This document shows positions 1 through 8,099 of a stretch of 64,000 nt of DNA, in pieces; position 1 is the stretch's first letter, and each line of letters opens with the position of its first letter. Below the pieces are notes generated by a model. It ran no database searches and was not told the DNA's origin. It saw nothing but the letters and a program-made list of their open reading frames with translations. Position numbers and translations under genes: made by a program. The DNA is from HXMU1420-13 sp024742815 (GTDB lineage Bacteria > Bacteroidota > Rhodothermia > Balneolales > Balneolaceae): the NCBI GenBank assembly GCA_024742815.1, contig JANSXX010000002.1, positions 1 through 64,000 of the forward strand, read 5' to 3'.

Positions 1-2
1 GG

Positions 3-953
3 TTTGCCATTCAGGATAACGGCGTAGCGGATGGTTACGGTCGTGCTGCAGAGCAGGATGGAGCCACTGGTGATGAGAACACCACTCCGTTTGCCAAGCC
101 GGTAGTATCGAATGTTACCTACTTGGGTGCAGGCTTAGATGCCGGAGCGAATGCCGGTGATGGCTCTCAGTTACTTCTTTTCCGTGATAACACAGGTGGA
201 GAGTACTACAACTCAATCTTTGGCGACCATGCCGGGCTAGGTATTACGATTGAAGCTGCGGGTAAAGTAGCCAACTTTGATTCCAAGACTCGTTTAGCCG
301 AAGGTGATCTGAAGTTGATGAACAACCTGTGGTGGGGCTTTGGTGCCGGTAACACGATTGCAGAATTCGCTGGTGGTGCAGATCAGGCGCATACTCGTGA
401 CTACCTCAGCAATGCCGCTAACGGTAATATGGTTGCTGATCCTGAATTAAATGGTATCGACCGTAGTGATGCAGGTATGGCTTTAGATCCTCGTCCAAAT
501 CTTAATGGTATGGCTTACAGAATGGCTCTAAAAGATATGAGTGGTGATGATTTCTTTACGGCTACTAACTATGCAGGAGCATTTGGCCCAAGTTTATGGA
601 TTGCCGGATGGACTGCTCTTGAAGAGCATGGATATTTACGTGATGGTGGAGTAATCAGCCCGGTAGAAGATGTGTTTGAGCGTCCGGTTGCGATTTCTTT
701 AGACCAAAACTATCCAAACCCGTTCAACCCATCTACAAACATTTCTTTTGCATTACCATCTACACAGAAAGTAACCTTGAAAGTGTACGATATGCTTGGA
801 CGTGAAGTGGCTACTTTGATCAACAACCAAACTGTTTCTGCAGGTCAGCAAACAGTGAGTTTTGATGCATCCGGCTTGTCTTCAGGTGTATACATCTACC
901 AATTAGTAGGTGCAAATGCATCGATCACAAAGCGTATGACATTGATCAAGTAA
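3..953 (+). CDS. C-terminal part of a T9SS-secreted protein (5' end outside window)
   Basis: The reading frame is already open at the first bases of the window, so this is the 3' part of a longer gene; internal TTG codons are not credible starts. The last ~85 residues are a classic type A T9SS sorting domain: an LDQNYPNPFNPST motif, then VYDMLGREVATL, SGVYIYQL and a terminal MTLIK. Such domains route a protein through the type IX translocon to the cell surface or medium. The part upstream is Gly/Asn/Asp-rich (ANAGDG, GADQAH) and does not match a family I can name. A good rho-independent terminator follows about 50 bp downstream, so this ends a transcription unit. Secretion route is well supported; the function is unknown. 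Confidence 0.85.
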   Translation, partial: FAIQDNGVADGYGRAAEQDGATGDENTTPFAKPVVSNVTYLGAGLDAGANAGDGSQLLLFRDNTGGEYYNSIFGDHAGLGITIEAAGKVANFDSKTRLAEGDLKLMNNLWWGFGAGNTIAEFAGGADQAHTRDYLSNAANGNMVADPELNGIDRSDAGMALDPRPNLNGMAYRMALKDMSGDDFFTATNYAGAFGPSLWIAGWTALEEHGYLRDGGVISPVEDVFERPVAISLDQNYPNPFNPSTNISFALPSTQKVTLKVYDMLGREVATLINNQTVSAGQQTVSFDASGLSSGVYIYQLVGANASITKRMTLIK

Positions 954-1008
954 GAAGAATCTACTCGAAGAAACGTCTCACAATATGTGAGGTGTGCTGA
1001 TCACAAGG

Positions 1009-1041
1009 GGAGCTCCAGGGAACTGGGGCTCCTCTTTTTTT
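1009..1041 (+). terminator. rho-independent terminator of the T9SS cargo gene
   Basis: A 10-bp stem (1009-1018 with 1023-1032, one G-T pair) closes a four-base GGAA loop and is followed by a T-rich tract at 1033-1041. It lies about 55 bp after the stop codon of the secreted-protein gene. Confidence 0.85.
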
Positions 1042-1157
1042 ATGTAATATTTTATTTCGCTCGAACGATGAGTGCTCTCTTAAGATTTATAATCGATAGA
1101 AATCATTAGATTTCGTGCCCTAACTCATTGGGCTGTAATTCACTAAGTATTATTATT

Positions 1158-1598
1158 TTGGTATTTGTAACACGACAAGCACACTTTAATGCGGCTCATA
1201 GGCTGCATAACCCCGACAAGAGCGACGAATGGAATGCATCCACATTTGGAAAATGTAATTATCCCAATTGGCATGGCCACAATTATGTGATAAAGGTAAC
1301 GGTTGCCGGCCTTCCGGATCCTGAAACCGGTTATGTGATCGATTTAGGGAAGTTAAAGCAAATCATGAAAGATCAAATTTTGGATCCCTGTGATCATCGT
1401 AACCTAAATATCGACGTTCCTTTTTTGAAAGGAATCATCCCAACTTCAGAAAATTTGGTAATAGCTTTCTACAATCAATTGAAAGAACAGGTGGAAGCTG
1501 TTGCCTCAGAAGGGAGTGTGCTTTACTCGGTAGAATTATTCGAAACCGAACGAAACATAGCCGAATATTGTCCTTTCAGGCAGATTGATATTAAATAA
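1158..1598 (+). CDS. 6-pyruvoyl-tetrahydropterin synthase / 6-carboxytetrahydropterin synthase family
   Basis: Pterin enzyme of the PTPS/QueD fold, acting on 7,8-dihydroneopterin triphosphate. Visible family features are FNAAHRLH near the N-terminus (zinc His), FGKCNYPNWHGHNY (catalytic Cys and two zinc His), DPCDHRNLN, and a C-terminal ETERNIAEY acidic motif. The CNxPNxHGHNY form resembles animal PTPS more than Escherichia coli QueD, so tetrahydrobiopterin-type or folate-type chemistry is as possible as queuosine synthesis. No ATG is available; the frame is open to a TTG at 1128, but the TTG at 1158 gives the expected start directly before VFVTRQAHFN. It is followed after 18 bp by the GTP cyclohydrolase gene, which makes its substrate, so the two form an operon. 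Confidence 0.85.
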   Translation: MVFVTRQAHFNAAHRLHNPDKSDEWNASTFGKCNYPNWHGHNYVIKVTVAGLPDPETGYVIDLGKLKQIMKDQILDPCDHRNLNIDVPFLKGIIPTSENLVIAFYNQLKEQVEAVASEGSVLYSVELFETERNIAEYCPFRQIDIK

Positions 1599-1616
1599 CC
1601 GACTATCTCAAGAGCT

Positions 1617-2516
1617 ATGATTTCAAACCAAGTGCGTAGATTTTATGATCCTACATTTACTATTACCCCAGAGTACAAAGAGTCATTACCGGATTTACAG
1701 AATGGCCCTGCTTCCTTAATTGAAGGCGCCAATGTTCCAATTCAACAGGTTGGGATTTCTAACTTCCGTTTACCGCTAAGATTTAAAACCAGAGATGGTA
1801 AACCCATCACGCTAGAAACCTCCGTGGATGGCTATGTAAGTTTAGATGCCGGCAAAAAAGGTATCAACATGAGCCGAATCATGCGCACCTTCTATAAATT
1901 CAAGGATGAAGTGTTTTCTCTGGATATGCTGGAGAGAGTTCTCCAAGCCTACAAAGAAGATCTTGAATCACAGGAGTCTTTTCTAAGACTATCATTTTCG
2001 TACCCTATGATTATGGAAAGCCTTCGTTCGGACATGGAAGGATATCAATATTACGAAGTCTCTTTTGAGGGACACTTAGACAACTACGATCGTTATCACA
2101 AACACATGCACTTGAAGTTTGTTTACAGCAGTGCTTGCCCGTGTTCGTATGAATTAGCCGAACATGCACGAGAAACCCGCGAAGTAGCAGCTATTCCGCA
2201 CAGTCAGCGCAGTGAAGCCGAGGTTACCGTTGCTTTGCGTGATGAATTTTTTGTAGAGGATTTGGTTCAGGTTTGTCGTGAAGCACTTAAAACAGAAACC
2301 CAAGTGATGGTAAAACGCGAAGATGAGCAAGCATTTGCAGAGCTCAATGGCGCCTATCAGAAATTTGTAGAAGATGCTGCCCGATTGCTATACGAAGAGC
2401 TGGATAGTTACAACAGCATCAGGGATTTTGTGGTTAGATGTGCGCACTTAGAAAGCCTGCACAGCCACGATGCTGTAAGCCGAATTTGTAAAGGTGTACC
2501 CAACGGATTGAGGTAA
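1617..2516 (+). CDS. folE2: GTP cyclohydrolase FolE2 (type IB)
   Basis: Converts GTP to 7,8-dihydroneopterin triphosphate, the first step of pterin (folate, biopterin, queuosine) synthesis. The 299-residue length is normal for FolE2/MptA. Recognisable blocks are VGISNFRLPL, the KKGINMSRIMRTFYKF segment (about residues 80-95) and SSACPCSYELAEHARE (about residues 169-184) with the conserved metal-binding Cys. It follows the PTPS-family gene with an 18-bp gap, and a terminator lies 36 bp after its stop, so the two-gene unit is complete here. FolE2 is the metal-flexible alternative to zinc-dependent FolE, which often matters under zinc limitation; no zinc-responsive site was recognised upstream. 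Confidence 0.95.
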   Translation: MISNQVRRFYDPTFTITPEYKESLPDLQNGPASLIEGANVPIQQVGISNFRLPLRFKTRDGKPITLETSVDGYVSLDAGKKGINMSRIMRTFYKFKDEVFSLDMLERVLQAYKEDLESQESFLRLSFSYPMIMESLRSDMEGYQYYEVSFEGHLDNYDRYHKHMHLKFVYSSACPCSYELAEHARETREVAAIPHSQRSEAEVTVALRDEFFVEDLVQVCREALKTETQVMVKREDEQAFAELNGAYQKFVEDAARLLYEELDSYNSIRDFVVRCAHLESLHSHDAVSRICKGVPNGLR

Positions 2517-2552
2517 CGAGAGAGTAACTCAATCTAAGATTAGTGAATAAGG

Positions 2553-2580
2553 AAGGCTGAGTGAAAACTCAGCCTTTTTT
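2553..2580 (+). terminator. rho-independent terminator after folE2
   Basis: A perfect 9-bp stem (2553-2561 with 2568-2576) around a TGAAAA loop runs into a T tract ending at 2580. Confidence 0.9.
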
Positions 2581-2588
2581 GTTTCCTA

Positions 2589-2612
2589 TGTCTTGCCCTG
2601 AAATATGTTGAC
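2589..2612 (+). repeat. left terminal inverted repeat of the IS3-like remnant
   Basis: Twenty-four bases starting TGTC and ending GTTGAC. Nineteen of 24 positions match the reverse complement of the right end at 3146-3169. Just inside, ATGTTGACA (2605-2613) also has a perfect inverted partner at 2631-2639. Confidence 0.8.
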
Positions 2613-2653
2613 ACAAATTAGACTTAAAAATGTCAACATAAAAATGAATAAAG

Positions 2654-2875
2654 ACTAAGCGCAGTCAGCGCGATTACACGATGGGCTTTAAATTATCGGT
2701 GGTCGAACAAGTAGAACAAAGCTGCTATACCTACAAACAGGCCCAAAAGCGCTATGCATTCAATGGCGTTGTATCATATTGGTCTGGCTTCGAAAACATG
2801 GTACTTTAGATTGGACTAAGCCTTCAGCCACGCGCCGTTCATCCACCCAAAGTAAAGAAACTCCAGCCAAGACAT
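2654..2875 (+). pseudogene. IS3-family orfA (helix-turn-helix) remnant, frameshifted
   Basis: Translation gives RDYTMGFKLSVVEQ, then YTYKQAQKRYAF, in one frame. After about 2778 the frame shifts and continues as LVWLRKHGTLDWTKPSA. This is the typical orfA leucine-zipper/HTH transposase N-protein of IS3 elements (the usual GFKLxVVxxVE...YTYKxAQ...VLVWLRKHGxLDW pattern). A possible original ATG at 2644 is out of frame by one base and runs into TAA. With two frame breaks the gene is dead. Confidence 0.8.
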
Positions 2876-2924
2876 GTGCATTGAGCATGTAAGTAAAGCT
2901 CTTAAGTTGGCAATATACTGCTAA

Positions 2925-3082
2925 CAGAAAGCATTAGCTGAGCGGGTGAATGGGATGCTCAAGCAGGGTTTTTGATTCATCGATGCGCAGATATATATGA
3001 ATTGGCAAAAATGGTTTCCCAATCAGTAAAAATTTATAATACCCAACGCCCTCACTGAAGCCTCAATTTAAAGACGCCTTAG
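2925..3082 (+). pseudogene. IS3-family orfB (DDE integrase) C-terminal remnant
   Basis: Only the C-terminal tail of the transposase remains. One frame reads LAERVNGMLKQGF then a stop; the adjacent frame continues FLIHRCADIYELAKMVSQSVKIYNTQRPH, a further stop, and SLNLKTP. The ERVNG...IYNTxRPHxSL pattern is the hallmark end of the rve integrase core. Only about 60 bp separates it from the end of orfA, showing a large internal deletion. Confidence 0.8.
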
Positions 3083-3145
3083 CAGGCACACACACAAATG
3101 GCTGAGCTAACGCCCAGCCATTATGAGTAAGAGTAAACAAAAACC

Positions 3146-3169
3146 GTCAACTTATTTTAGGACGGGACA
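3146..3169 (-). repeat. right terminal inverted repeat of the IS3-like remnant
   Basis: Imperfect inverted copy of 2589-2612 (19/24 match), followed directly by CTA, which repeats the CTA preceding the left end. Confidence 0.8.
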
Positions 3170-3412
3170 CTATTTTCCCATCATTTCGACGAAGTCGGGG
3201 TGATGGAATTGATTACAAGGTATAGGAGTAATTCCCCTTGACGTGGAATCCATCAGCCGTGCATTCGCCCTGCAGATGAGTAAGATCAAGTTAAAAGTGA
3301 AATAGGAGCAGTACAACAAGTGATAGTCTAGTCTAATTGACTATAAAATTTCTTAGTCTAGTATATTTCATTTTATTAGATTAAAGGGATCTAAATTCCA
3401 ACCAGCTAGACT
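3170..3412. other. gene-free stretch between IS remnant and fic
   Basis: No intact gene. A 30-codon open segment at 3213-3305 ends in TAG and reads ...GIGVIPLDVESISRAF...; it has no start codon and I do not recognise it, but it may be the tail of a lost gene. The last ~90 bp hold the repeated TAGTCTA sites and likely promoter of the Fic gene, listed separately. Confidence 0.5.
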
Positions 3413-3413
3413 A
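3324..3413 (+). promoter_or_regulatory. repeated TAGTCTA sites over the fic promoter
   Basis: TAGTCTA occurs at 3324-3330 and 3354-3360 and inverted (TAGACTA) at 3407-3413, ending on the first base of the start codon. A TAGTC-5-GACTA palindrome (3329-3343) overlaps the first copy. A near-consensus Bacteroidota -7 element (TATATTTC, 3362-3369; consensus TAnnTTTG) lies directly after the second copy. The arrangement is what a repressor-operator cluster looks like. Self-repression by the winged-helix end of the Fic protein is an inference. Confidence 0.5.
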
Positions 3414-4498
3414 TGTCGATTCCAAAAAACCATATACTGCCATTATTACCCCCTGACGAGCAAACTTACCCGGCTTTATCGCTGTTAACAGATGCTTATC
3501 TGGCAATTGGAGAATTAAAGGGGAGATTAATTAGTGATGTAATAAATCCAAGTCTAATCGTTGGACCACTGCTTAATAAGGAAGCAGTAGCAAGTGCAAA
3601 AATAGAAGGGACTCAAACTACTGTAGAAGAGGTGTTAAAATATGAAGCCCAAAACAAAGCCAAGGAAAATCCCGATATCAAAGAAGTATTGAATTACCGT
3701 AGAGCCATATTTCAGTCAATCGAACTTCTACATGAAAAGCCAATTGGTGAAAATTTAATAAAAACACTCCATCGAACATTATTAACCTCGGTGAGGGGAA
3801 GAGAAAAGGATCCCGGAAATTTTCGAAAGACACATGTTCATCTGGGTAAGCCAGGTAGTACTATTGAAGACGCTGCATACGTGCCGCCGGTGCCGGGTGA
3901 AATTGTGCCACTTATGCAGAATTGGGTAAACTACATACATAATAGTGATAACGATTTATTGATAAAGGTTGCAATCAGTCACTATCAGTTTGAGGCAATT
4001 CACCCTTTTTTGGACGGTAATGGGCGAGTTGGTAGGCTGTTGATTCCAATCATACTATTTGAGCAAGGTTTGATCCCTTACCCTTATTTCTACATAAGTG
4101 AGTACTTTGAAGAACATCGTGGAGAATATTATGAAGCCTTGCGATTGGTAGATCGGAACAGAGATTGGAATAGCTGGATCCAATTTTTTTTGGTTGCAAT
4201 CAAGGAAACAGCGATTAGAATGCAATCGAAAGTTGGAGATATATATGAGCTTTATGATAGTGTAAAATCACAAAGTATTGAAATGAATTCACAATATGCT
4301 CAGGTATTTATGGATCTATTGTTTGAGCGCCCTGTGATCTCCGCAAAAGAGATAATAGAAAGGCTAGAGCAACCTAGTCGTCAAACGCTATACACTCTTA
4401 TAGATAAGTTTGAACAGAAACAAATTATCAAAGAAATAACCGGAAATAAACGTAATAAGGTATATGCTTTTAGGGCATTAATCGACATTATTAAGTAA
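3413..4498 (+). CDS. Fic family protein (putative AMPylase) with C-terminal winged helix
   Basis: Fic proteins transfer AMP, or another nucleotide-derived group, to hydroxyl groups of target proteins. The full active-site motif HPFLDGNGR is present (about residues 197-205), so catalysis is likely intact. An N-terminal inhibitory motif of the [ST]xxxE[GN] type, SAKIEG (about residues 61-66), marks a class II, self-inhibited Fic enzyme. Before the core is the usual Fic_N region (about residues 10-95); after about residue 290 a winged-helix-like segment (ISAKEIIERLEQPSRQTLYTLIDK) suggests DNA binding. There is no separate antitoxin gene beside it. It sits between an IS remnant and a small repeat, so acquisition by transfer is plausible. 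Confidence 0.9.
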   Translation: MSIPKNHILPLLPPDEQTYPALSLLTDAYLAIGELKGRLISDVINPSLIVGPLLNKEAVASAKIEGTQTTVEEVLKYEAQNKAKENPDIKEVLNYRRAIFQSIELLHEKPIGENLIKTLHRTLLTSVRGREKDPGNFRKTHVHLGKPGSTIEDAAYVPPVPGEIVPLMQNWVNYIHNSDNDLLIKVAISHYQFEAIHPFLDGNGRVGRLLIPIILFEQGLIPYPYFYISEYFEEHRGEYYEALRLVDRNRDWNSWIQFFLVAIKETAIRMQSKVGDIYELYDSVKSQSIEMNSQYAQVFMDLLFERPVISAKEIIERLEQPSRQTLYTLIDKFEQKQIIKEITGNKRNKVYAFRALIDIIK

Positions 4499-4617
4499 AT
4501 GAAAATTATCAGAGACAGAATAATTACAACAATTTTAGTCTTAAGAACTAAGCTAAATTACCAATTTAATATTTCAGCTAAATCAAGGTGATAGTAACTC
4601 TACCAATTCATTTTATC

Positions 4618-4734
4618 GTCATTCCTGCGCAGCAAGCATTCCGAAGTTATAACGCAGGTTTGGCAGGAATCAGAGGCAATGAAAAGTTGATATGCTTGAT
4701 TATAGCATTAGATTCCCACCTTCGTGGAAATGAC
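4618..4734. repeat. small palindromic intergenic repeat (REP/MITE-like)
   Basis: The ends are inverted relative to each other: GTCATTCCTGCG at the left and the reverse complement of GTCATTTCCACG at the right, with an internal TTCC...GTGGAA hairpin near 4713-4730 and a GGCAGGAAT segment pairing back to the left ATTCCTGC. It has no coding capacity. Its form matches the short 'GTCATTCC...GGAATC' palindromes scattered through many genomes; copy number here cannot be judged from one window. Confidence 0.45.
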
Positions 4735-4782
4735 TTTGAGATTAGAAATCAACAGTAGTGCATTAATTTGTCAGATGTCCTG

Positions 4783-7104
4783 TTACCAGTTAAATTGCGA
4801 AATACGAGCGGTAAATCGGGTGGTATCACCTTCGTTTACAAACGCTATTCTCCAATTCGGTTCTTCTTGTAACACTCGCATTTGTTCTTTATCGCCATCT
4901 CTAGAATACTCTAAAGAGAAGGTTTTATCTCCAATAAGCACATTTTCTAGTTTGGCTTCGTCCCAAGAACTTGGCATTTGTGGTTTTAAATAAATCGTTT
5001 GTTCCGAGGCCATTGGCTGCACTCCAAAAAACTGCGATATAATCGGAACGGCATAGCTGTAGATATTCCAGGCTTGAGTCATCATACCGTAATCTGGAGA
5101 AACCTCGTACATACTTCCGGGCAAAGCATAGCTGAATGTGCGCGTCATGCGTTGCAGATAATTCAAAGCTTGATCGGGGCGACCATAATTGTTTTCTGCA
5201 ACCACTTGAACGCCCGTAGGGAGTGTCATTACAGCGCCTGTGTATGAAAAGATTTTACTTCCCTGAAACGACCCATCGTCAGAGCCGGCCGATTCATCCC
5301 GATCGATACCCGTTACAAACATCCCAAATGGATTCACAAAATTTTCGGCGGTTTCCAAAGCGATTAGCGCTTTCTCGGGATCGGCAATTCCAACTTCCAT
5401 TGGGGTGTTTACTACCCAGTTATGGTGAACTACAAAAGGTCGTTCTTTATCTGATGGATTATCTAGAATTGCCTGTCGCGTTGCTTTAAGTTCTTCTACG
5501 GCCCACGGTTTGTTGAGCGTATCAGCACGAATAATCGCATCGTCAATTAAATGTAGGGCTTGTTCATCCGTACCGATAAAATCGGCATAGCTTGCGAATT
5601 CCTCCGACCAAAATTCTTCATTAATTCGCTTCGCCAATTCGGTTGCTTTTTCGCGGTATGATGCTGCTAGGTCAGGCTTTCCGAGTTCATCCGCCATATA
5701 AGCTGCATCTATAAATGCTTTTTGTGTGTAGGATGCCACATCAATCATTTCGCTGCTTAATCCATGTATTTCCATCATCCCATAACCATCCGGAAAGAGA
5801 TTGTTATTATCATCATTCTCAGCGAGAAGCCAATCTAATCCGGCTTCAATCGTTGGGAAATAACGTTCTAGAAACTCGCGATCCCCATTCCAACGATAGA
5901 TTTGCCAAATCAGAGTAGCAAATTGTGGAGTTTCGTTAATATTTCCGGGATTAAACACCGCACCATTTGTGCTCATTTCGTGGATGATTCGACCATTGCC
6001 ATTTACTGCATTCGAAACCGAATCCAACAATTCGATGGTATCATACACTGCTTTGGTTTGCCCAATCATCATATAACCTTGTAAGGCATATTCGCTATCT
6101 ACGCCAAACCACCAAGGATAATCAGGGATTCCTGCGCCAATGCCCGAGCCAATTTCCGGTACTGTTCGTACCAACCAATCAGAATTATATTTCAGCCATT
6201 CGAAGGTTTCCTGAAGCTCTTTATCCGGTATAGTTAGTTTTGTTTGTTCTTGCAACGCTGCATATCGATCCCGTTTTGATATCAGCAACTCATGTGGATT
6301 TTCCTTTAACCGTTCGAGTGTTTCAAGAGCTGATTCTTTGTCGGTATATGAACCTGAAATATAAAATCGATGCGTAATCGAAGAATTTGCATCCACTGTC
6401 AAATCAAAAGTTTGTGACGCAGCTATGCCTTTGCCAGGATGCGTTGATTCATATGTAGCAGCACTTGTTGGCGTTCCATCAGAAGTATAAGCTGCGAACC
6501 ATGGGTTTTCGATATCTTTAAAAAGTATGAGGTCATCATGAAGTTCTGCACTATCAGCTGCATCTATCATATTTGTTCTTTCACCGAGCCATGTTGGACG
6601 CAGATCAGAATAGGCGGTAAACTCAAGCTGAAAATTAAGCTTGTTATCCGAATTATTTTTAAATACATATTCAATGATAATGCCCTCCAAGTCGTCCGGT
6701 ACGTAATTCCACTGTTGCACCTCTACATCTTTATCAGGGAGATGGTAATCATGTCGGTTCGCGTAGGGATAGTTTGTGAAAGAACTTGCATTATTTAGCA
6801 TAATCGGATCACTAAAATCGAAGGTCAAGGCAGCACTTATACCGTCCATCAATTTGATGGGGTGATTCCAAATTCCACCCATTTCTCCATCAATATGCCA
6901 GCCAAGTGGTGGGAATGTTCCATTTTGATGCCCAACCATATACACTCGGTTCCCGGCGGTGACAAAAGGAGATTCAAGATATTCTGCCTTTCCCGTGATA
7001 TTGGGCGAATCTTTAGTGATTTCTTCTATTTCTGAAAGGGAGGTGTTGGTACAATTCGCAAAAAAAAGTGCGAATGTTAGTAGAGTAATTAAGGGAGTTT
7101 TCAT
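4783..7104 (-). CDS. secreted (alpha/alpha)6-barrel glycoside hydrolase, glycogen-debranching-like
   Basis: A 773-residue exported protein with a short hydrophobic leader ending FFANC. This would be a lipoprotein if Asn at -1 of the lipobox is tolerated. The N-terminal half (about 60-280) is a beta-sandwich-like domain (GWHIDGEMGGIWNHPIKLMDG). The C-terminal half (about 295-700) is an amylo-alpha-1,6-glucosidase / six-hairpin barrel with blocks such as DYPWWFGVDSEYAL, IIHEMSTNGAVFN and IWQIYRWNGDREFLERYFP. It probably trims alpha-linked oligosaccharides in the periplasm or on the cell surface. It is downstream of, and 12 bp from, the beta-propeller gene, so they are co-transcribed. The substrate cannot be told from sequence. 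Confidence 0.75.
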   Translation of the reverse strand: MKTPLITLLTFALFFANCTNTSLSEIEEITKDSPNITGKAEYLESPFVTAGNRVYMVGHQNGTFPPLGWHIDGEMGGIWNHPIKLMDGISAALTFDFSDPIMLNNASSFTNYPYANRHDYHLPDKDVEVQQWNYVPDDLEGIIIEYVFKNNSDNKLNFQLEFTAYSDLRPTWLGERTNMIDAADSAELHDDLILFKDIENPWFAAYTSDGTPTSAATYESTHPGKGIAASQTFDLTVDANSSITHRFYISGSYTDKESALETLERLKENPHELLISKRDRYAALQEQTKLTIPDKELQETFEWLKYNSDWLVRTVPEIGSGIGAGIPDYPWWFGVDSEYALQGYMMIGQTKAVYDTIELLDSVSNAVNGNGRIIHEMSTNGAVFNPGNINETPQFATLIWQIYRWNGDREFLERYFPTIEAGLDWLLAENDDNNNLFPDGYGMMEIHGLSSEMIDVASYTQKAFIDAAYMADELGKPDLAASYREKATELAKRINEEFWSEEFASYADFIGTDEQALHLIDDAIIRADTLNKPWAVEELKATRQAILDNPSDKERPFVVHHNWVVNTPMEVGIADPEKALIALETAENFVNPFGMFVTGIDRDESAGSDDGSFQGSKIFSYTGAVMTLPTGVQVVAENNYGRPDQALNYLQRMTRTFSYALPGSMYEVSPDYGMMTQAWNIYSYAVPIISQFFGVQPMASEQTIYLKPQMPSSWDEAKLENVLIGDKTFSLEYSRDGDKEQMRVLQEEPNWRIAFVNEGDTTRFTARISQFNW

Positions 7105-7116
7105 CAGTACTTAAAT

Positions 7117-7974
7117 TTATTCTTCAACAACTACTGCAAGTTTATCGCCGGCATTAGATACTGCCAAGCGGGTAATTCCTGTAAGTCCAAGCTCACTTAG
7201 ATCAGCAAATTTTTTCCAACGGTTATCAGAAAAAATATAGAGTTCTGAACCTCTGCCCATGATGATATCATCCGAAGTGGTTAACGCCATATCCGCTGAT
7301 TCAGGCAATGCATTGGTGATAAAAGTAGACGTGTCGTTCTCAGGGAAATAAGCTCGAATTTCGGCCACTTCTTCTTTATTTACGATATGGGCGATGGCAT
7401 TCTGAGTATTCATTTTGTGAAAAGATCGACCCGGATTTTCAGCCAGGATTTTCTTCTCACCCGTTTTTGAATGGTGGTATTGTAAGGTGGAAGGATCAGT
7501 TTCGGTTGCAAGTACAAAACTTAGATAACTTTCTGAATCAAACCATGCATAATAACCTAGAATACGTTCTTTTTCTAAAATGACAGGATCCAGGCTGCCC
7601 GGTGTAATTTTCCAAAACTGCTGAGTGCCATCTTCTCTTAAAATGATGAAAGAGATGTAAACTCCATCCGGAGTTTGAACCGGAGAGTATTCAGAAAAAT
7701 CTGGTGTATGATTTAAGAAATTGAGCTTCTCATTCTCGATATCATATAGCGCGATGTCGGTTTGTCCATTGCGAGTTGCTGCCATTAGGATTCCAGAATC
7801 ATCGAGCAAAAAAGAGGGCTGATTATCATAACCGGGATTTTTGGTTATGTTTTTGGGATTCTCCACCGAATATCCGGCTTCCGATTTATTCAAATCGAAG
7901 AGGTAAATTTCGGTTTCCGGTTGAGCAATCACAGTGGTGGATAGCATCAATAAGAATAAGATTGTAAAACGCAT
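7117..7974 (-). CDS. secreted TolB-like beta-propeller protein, function unknown
   Basis: A 285-residue protein with a clear signal peptide (hydrophobic residues 4-17, cleavage near VIAQ). Repeated YDNQPSFLLDDSGILMAA, YSPVQTPDGVYISF and similar segments look like WD40-like PD40 (TolB-type) propeller blades, where each unit reads 'xPxxSPDGxxI'. It is the first gene of a two-gene unit with the glycosidase 12 bp downstream. No catalytic motif is seen; it may be a periplasmic binding or scaffold protein. Family is moderately certain, role is not. Confidence 0.65.
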   Translation of the reverse strand: MRFTILFLLMLSTTVIAQPETEIYLFDLNKSEAGYSVENPKNITKNPGYDNQPSFLLDDSGILMAATRNGQTDIALYDIENEKLNFLNHTPDFSEYSPVQTPDGVYISFIILREDGTQQFWKITPGSLDPVILEKERILGYYAWFDSESYLSFVLATETDPSTLQYHHSKTGEKKILAENPGRSFHKMNTQNAIAHIVNKEEVAEIRAYFPENDTSTFITNALPESADMALTTSDDIIMGRGSELYIFSDNRWKKFADLSELGLTGITRLAVSNAGDKLAVVVEE

Positions 7975-8018
7975 AGTTAGTTAGTTGGATGTGGCAGAAT
8001 CTAGTAAATCAAAAGGAT

Positions 8019-8053
8019 AAAAAAAGTCCTGCACCGGTTAAAGTGCAGGACTT
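8019..8053 (-). terminator. rho-independent terminator of the 5'-nucleotidase gene
   Basis: A perfect 10-bp stem (8025-8034 with 8043-8052), followed on the minus strand by a run of seven T (A run 8019-8025 on the plus strand). It lies about 50 bp beyond the stop of the nucleotidase reading frame. Confidence 0.9.
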
Positions 8054-8099
8054 CGATACAAAGCTACAGTCAGCCTAGGCCAATTGCAGTTTTTAGGAG

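Larger units (their letters stand above)
2589..3169 (+). mobile_element. decayed, internally deleted IS3-family insertion sequence
   Basis: About 580 bp bounded by imperfect 24-bp terminal inverted repeats (19 of 24 positions match) and flanked by the trinucleotide CTA on both sides (2586-2588 and 3170-3172), the 3-bp target duplication expected of many IS3 elements. Inside are a frameshifted orfA-like fragment and only the C-terminal tail of an orfB-like integrase. An intact IS3 element is usually 1.2-1.5 kb, so most of orfB, including most of the catalytic core, has been lost. The copy cannot move by itself. Confidence 0.85.

Noticed and set aside
7977..7988. GTTAGTTAGTTGG tandem tetranucleotide next to the beta-propeller start
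   Set aside because: Only three short units in a non-coding leader; too short to call a phase-variable repeat.
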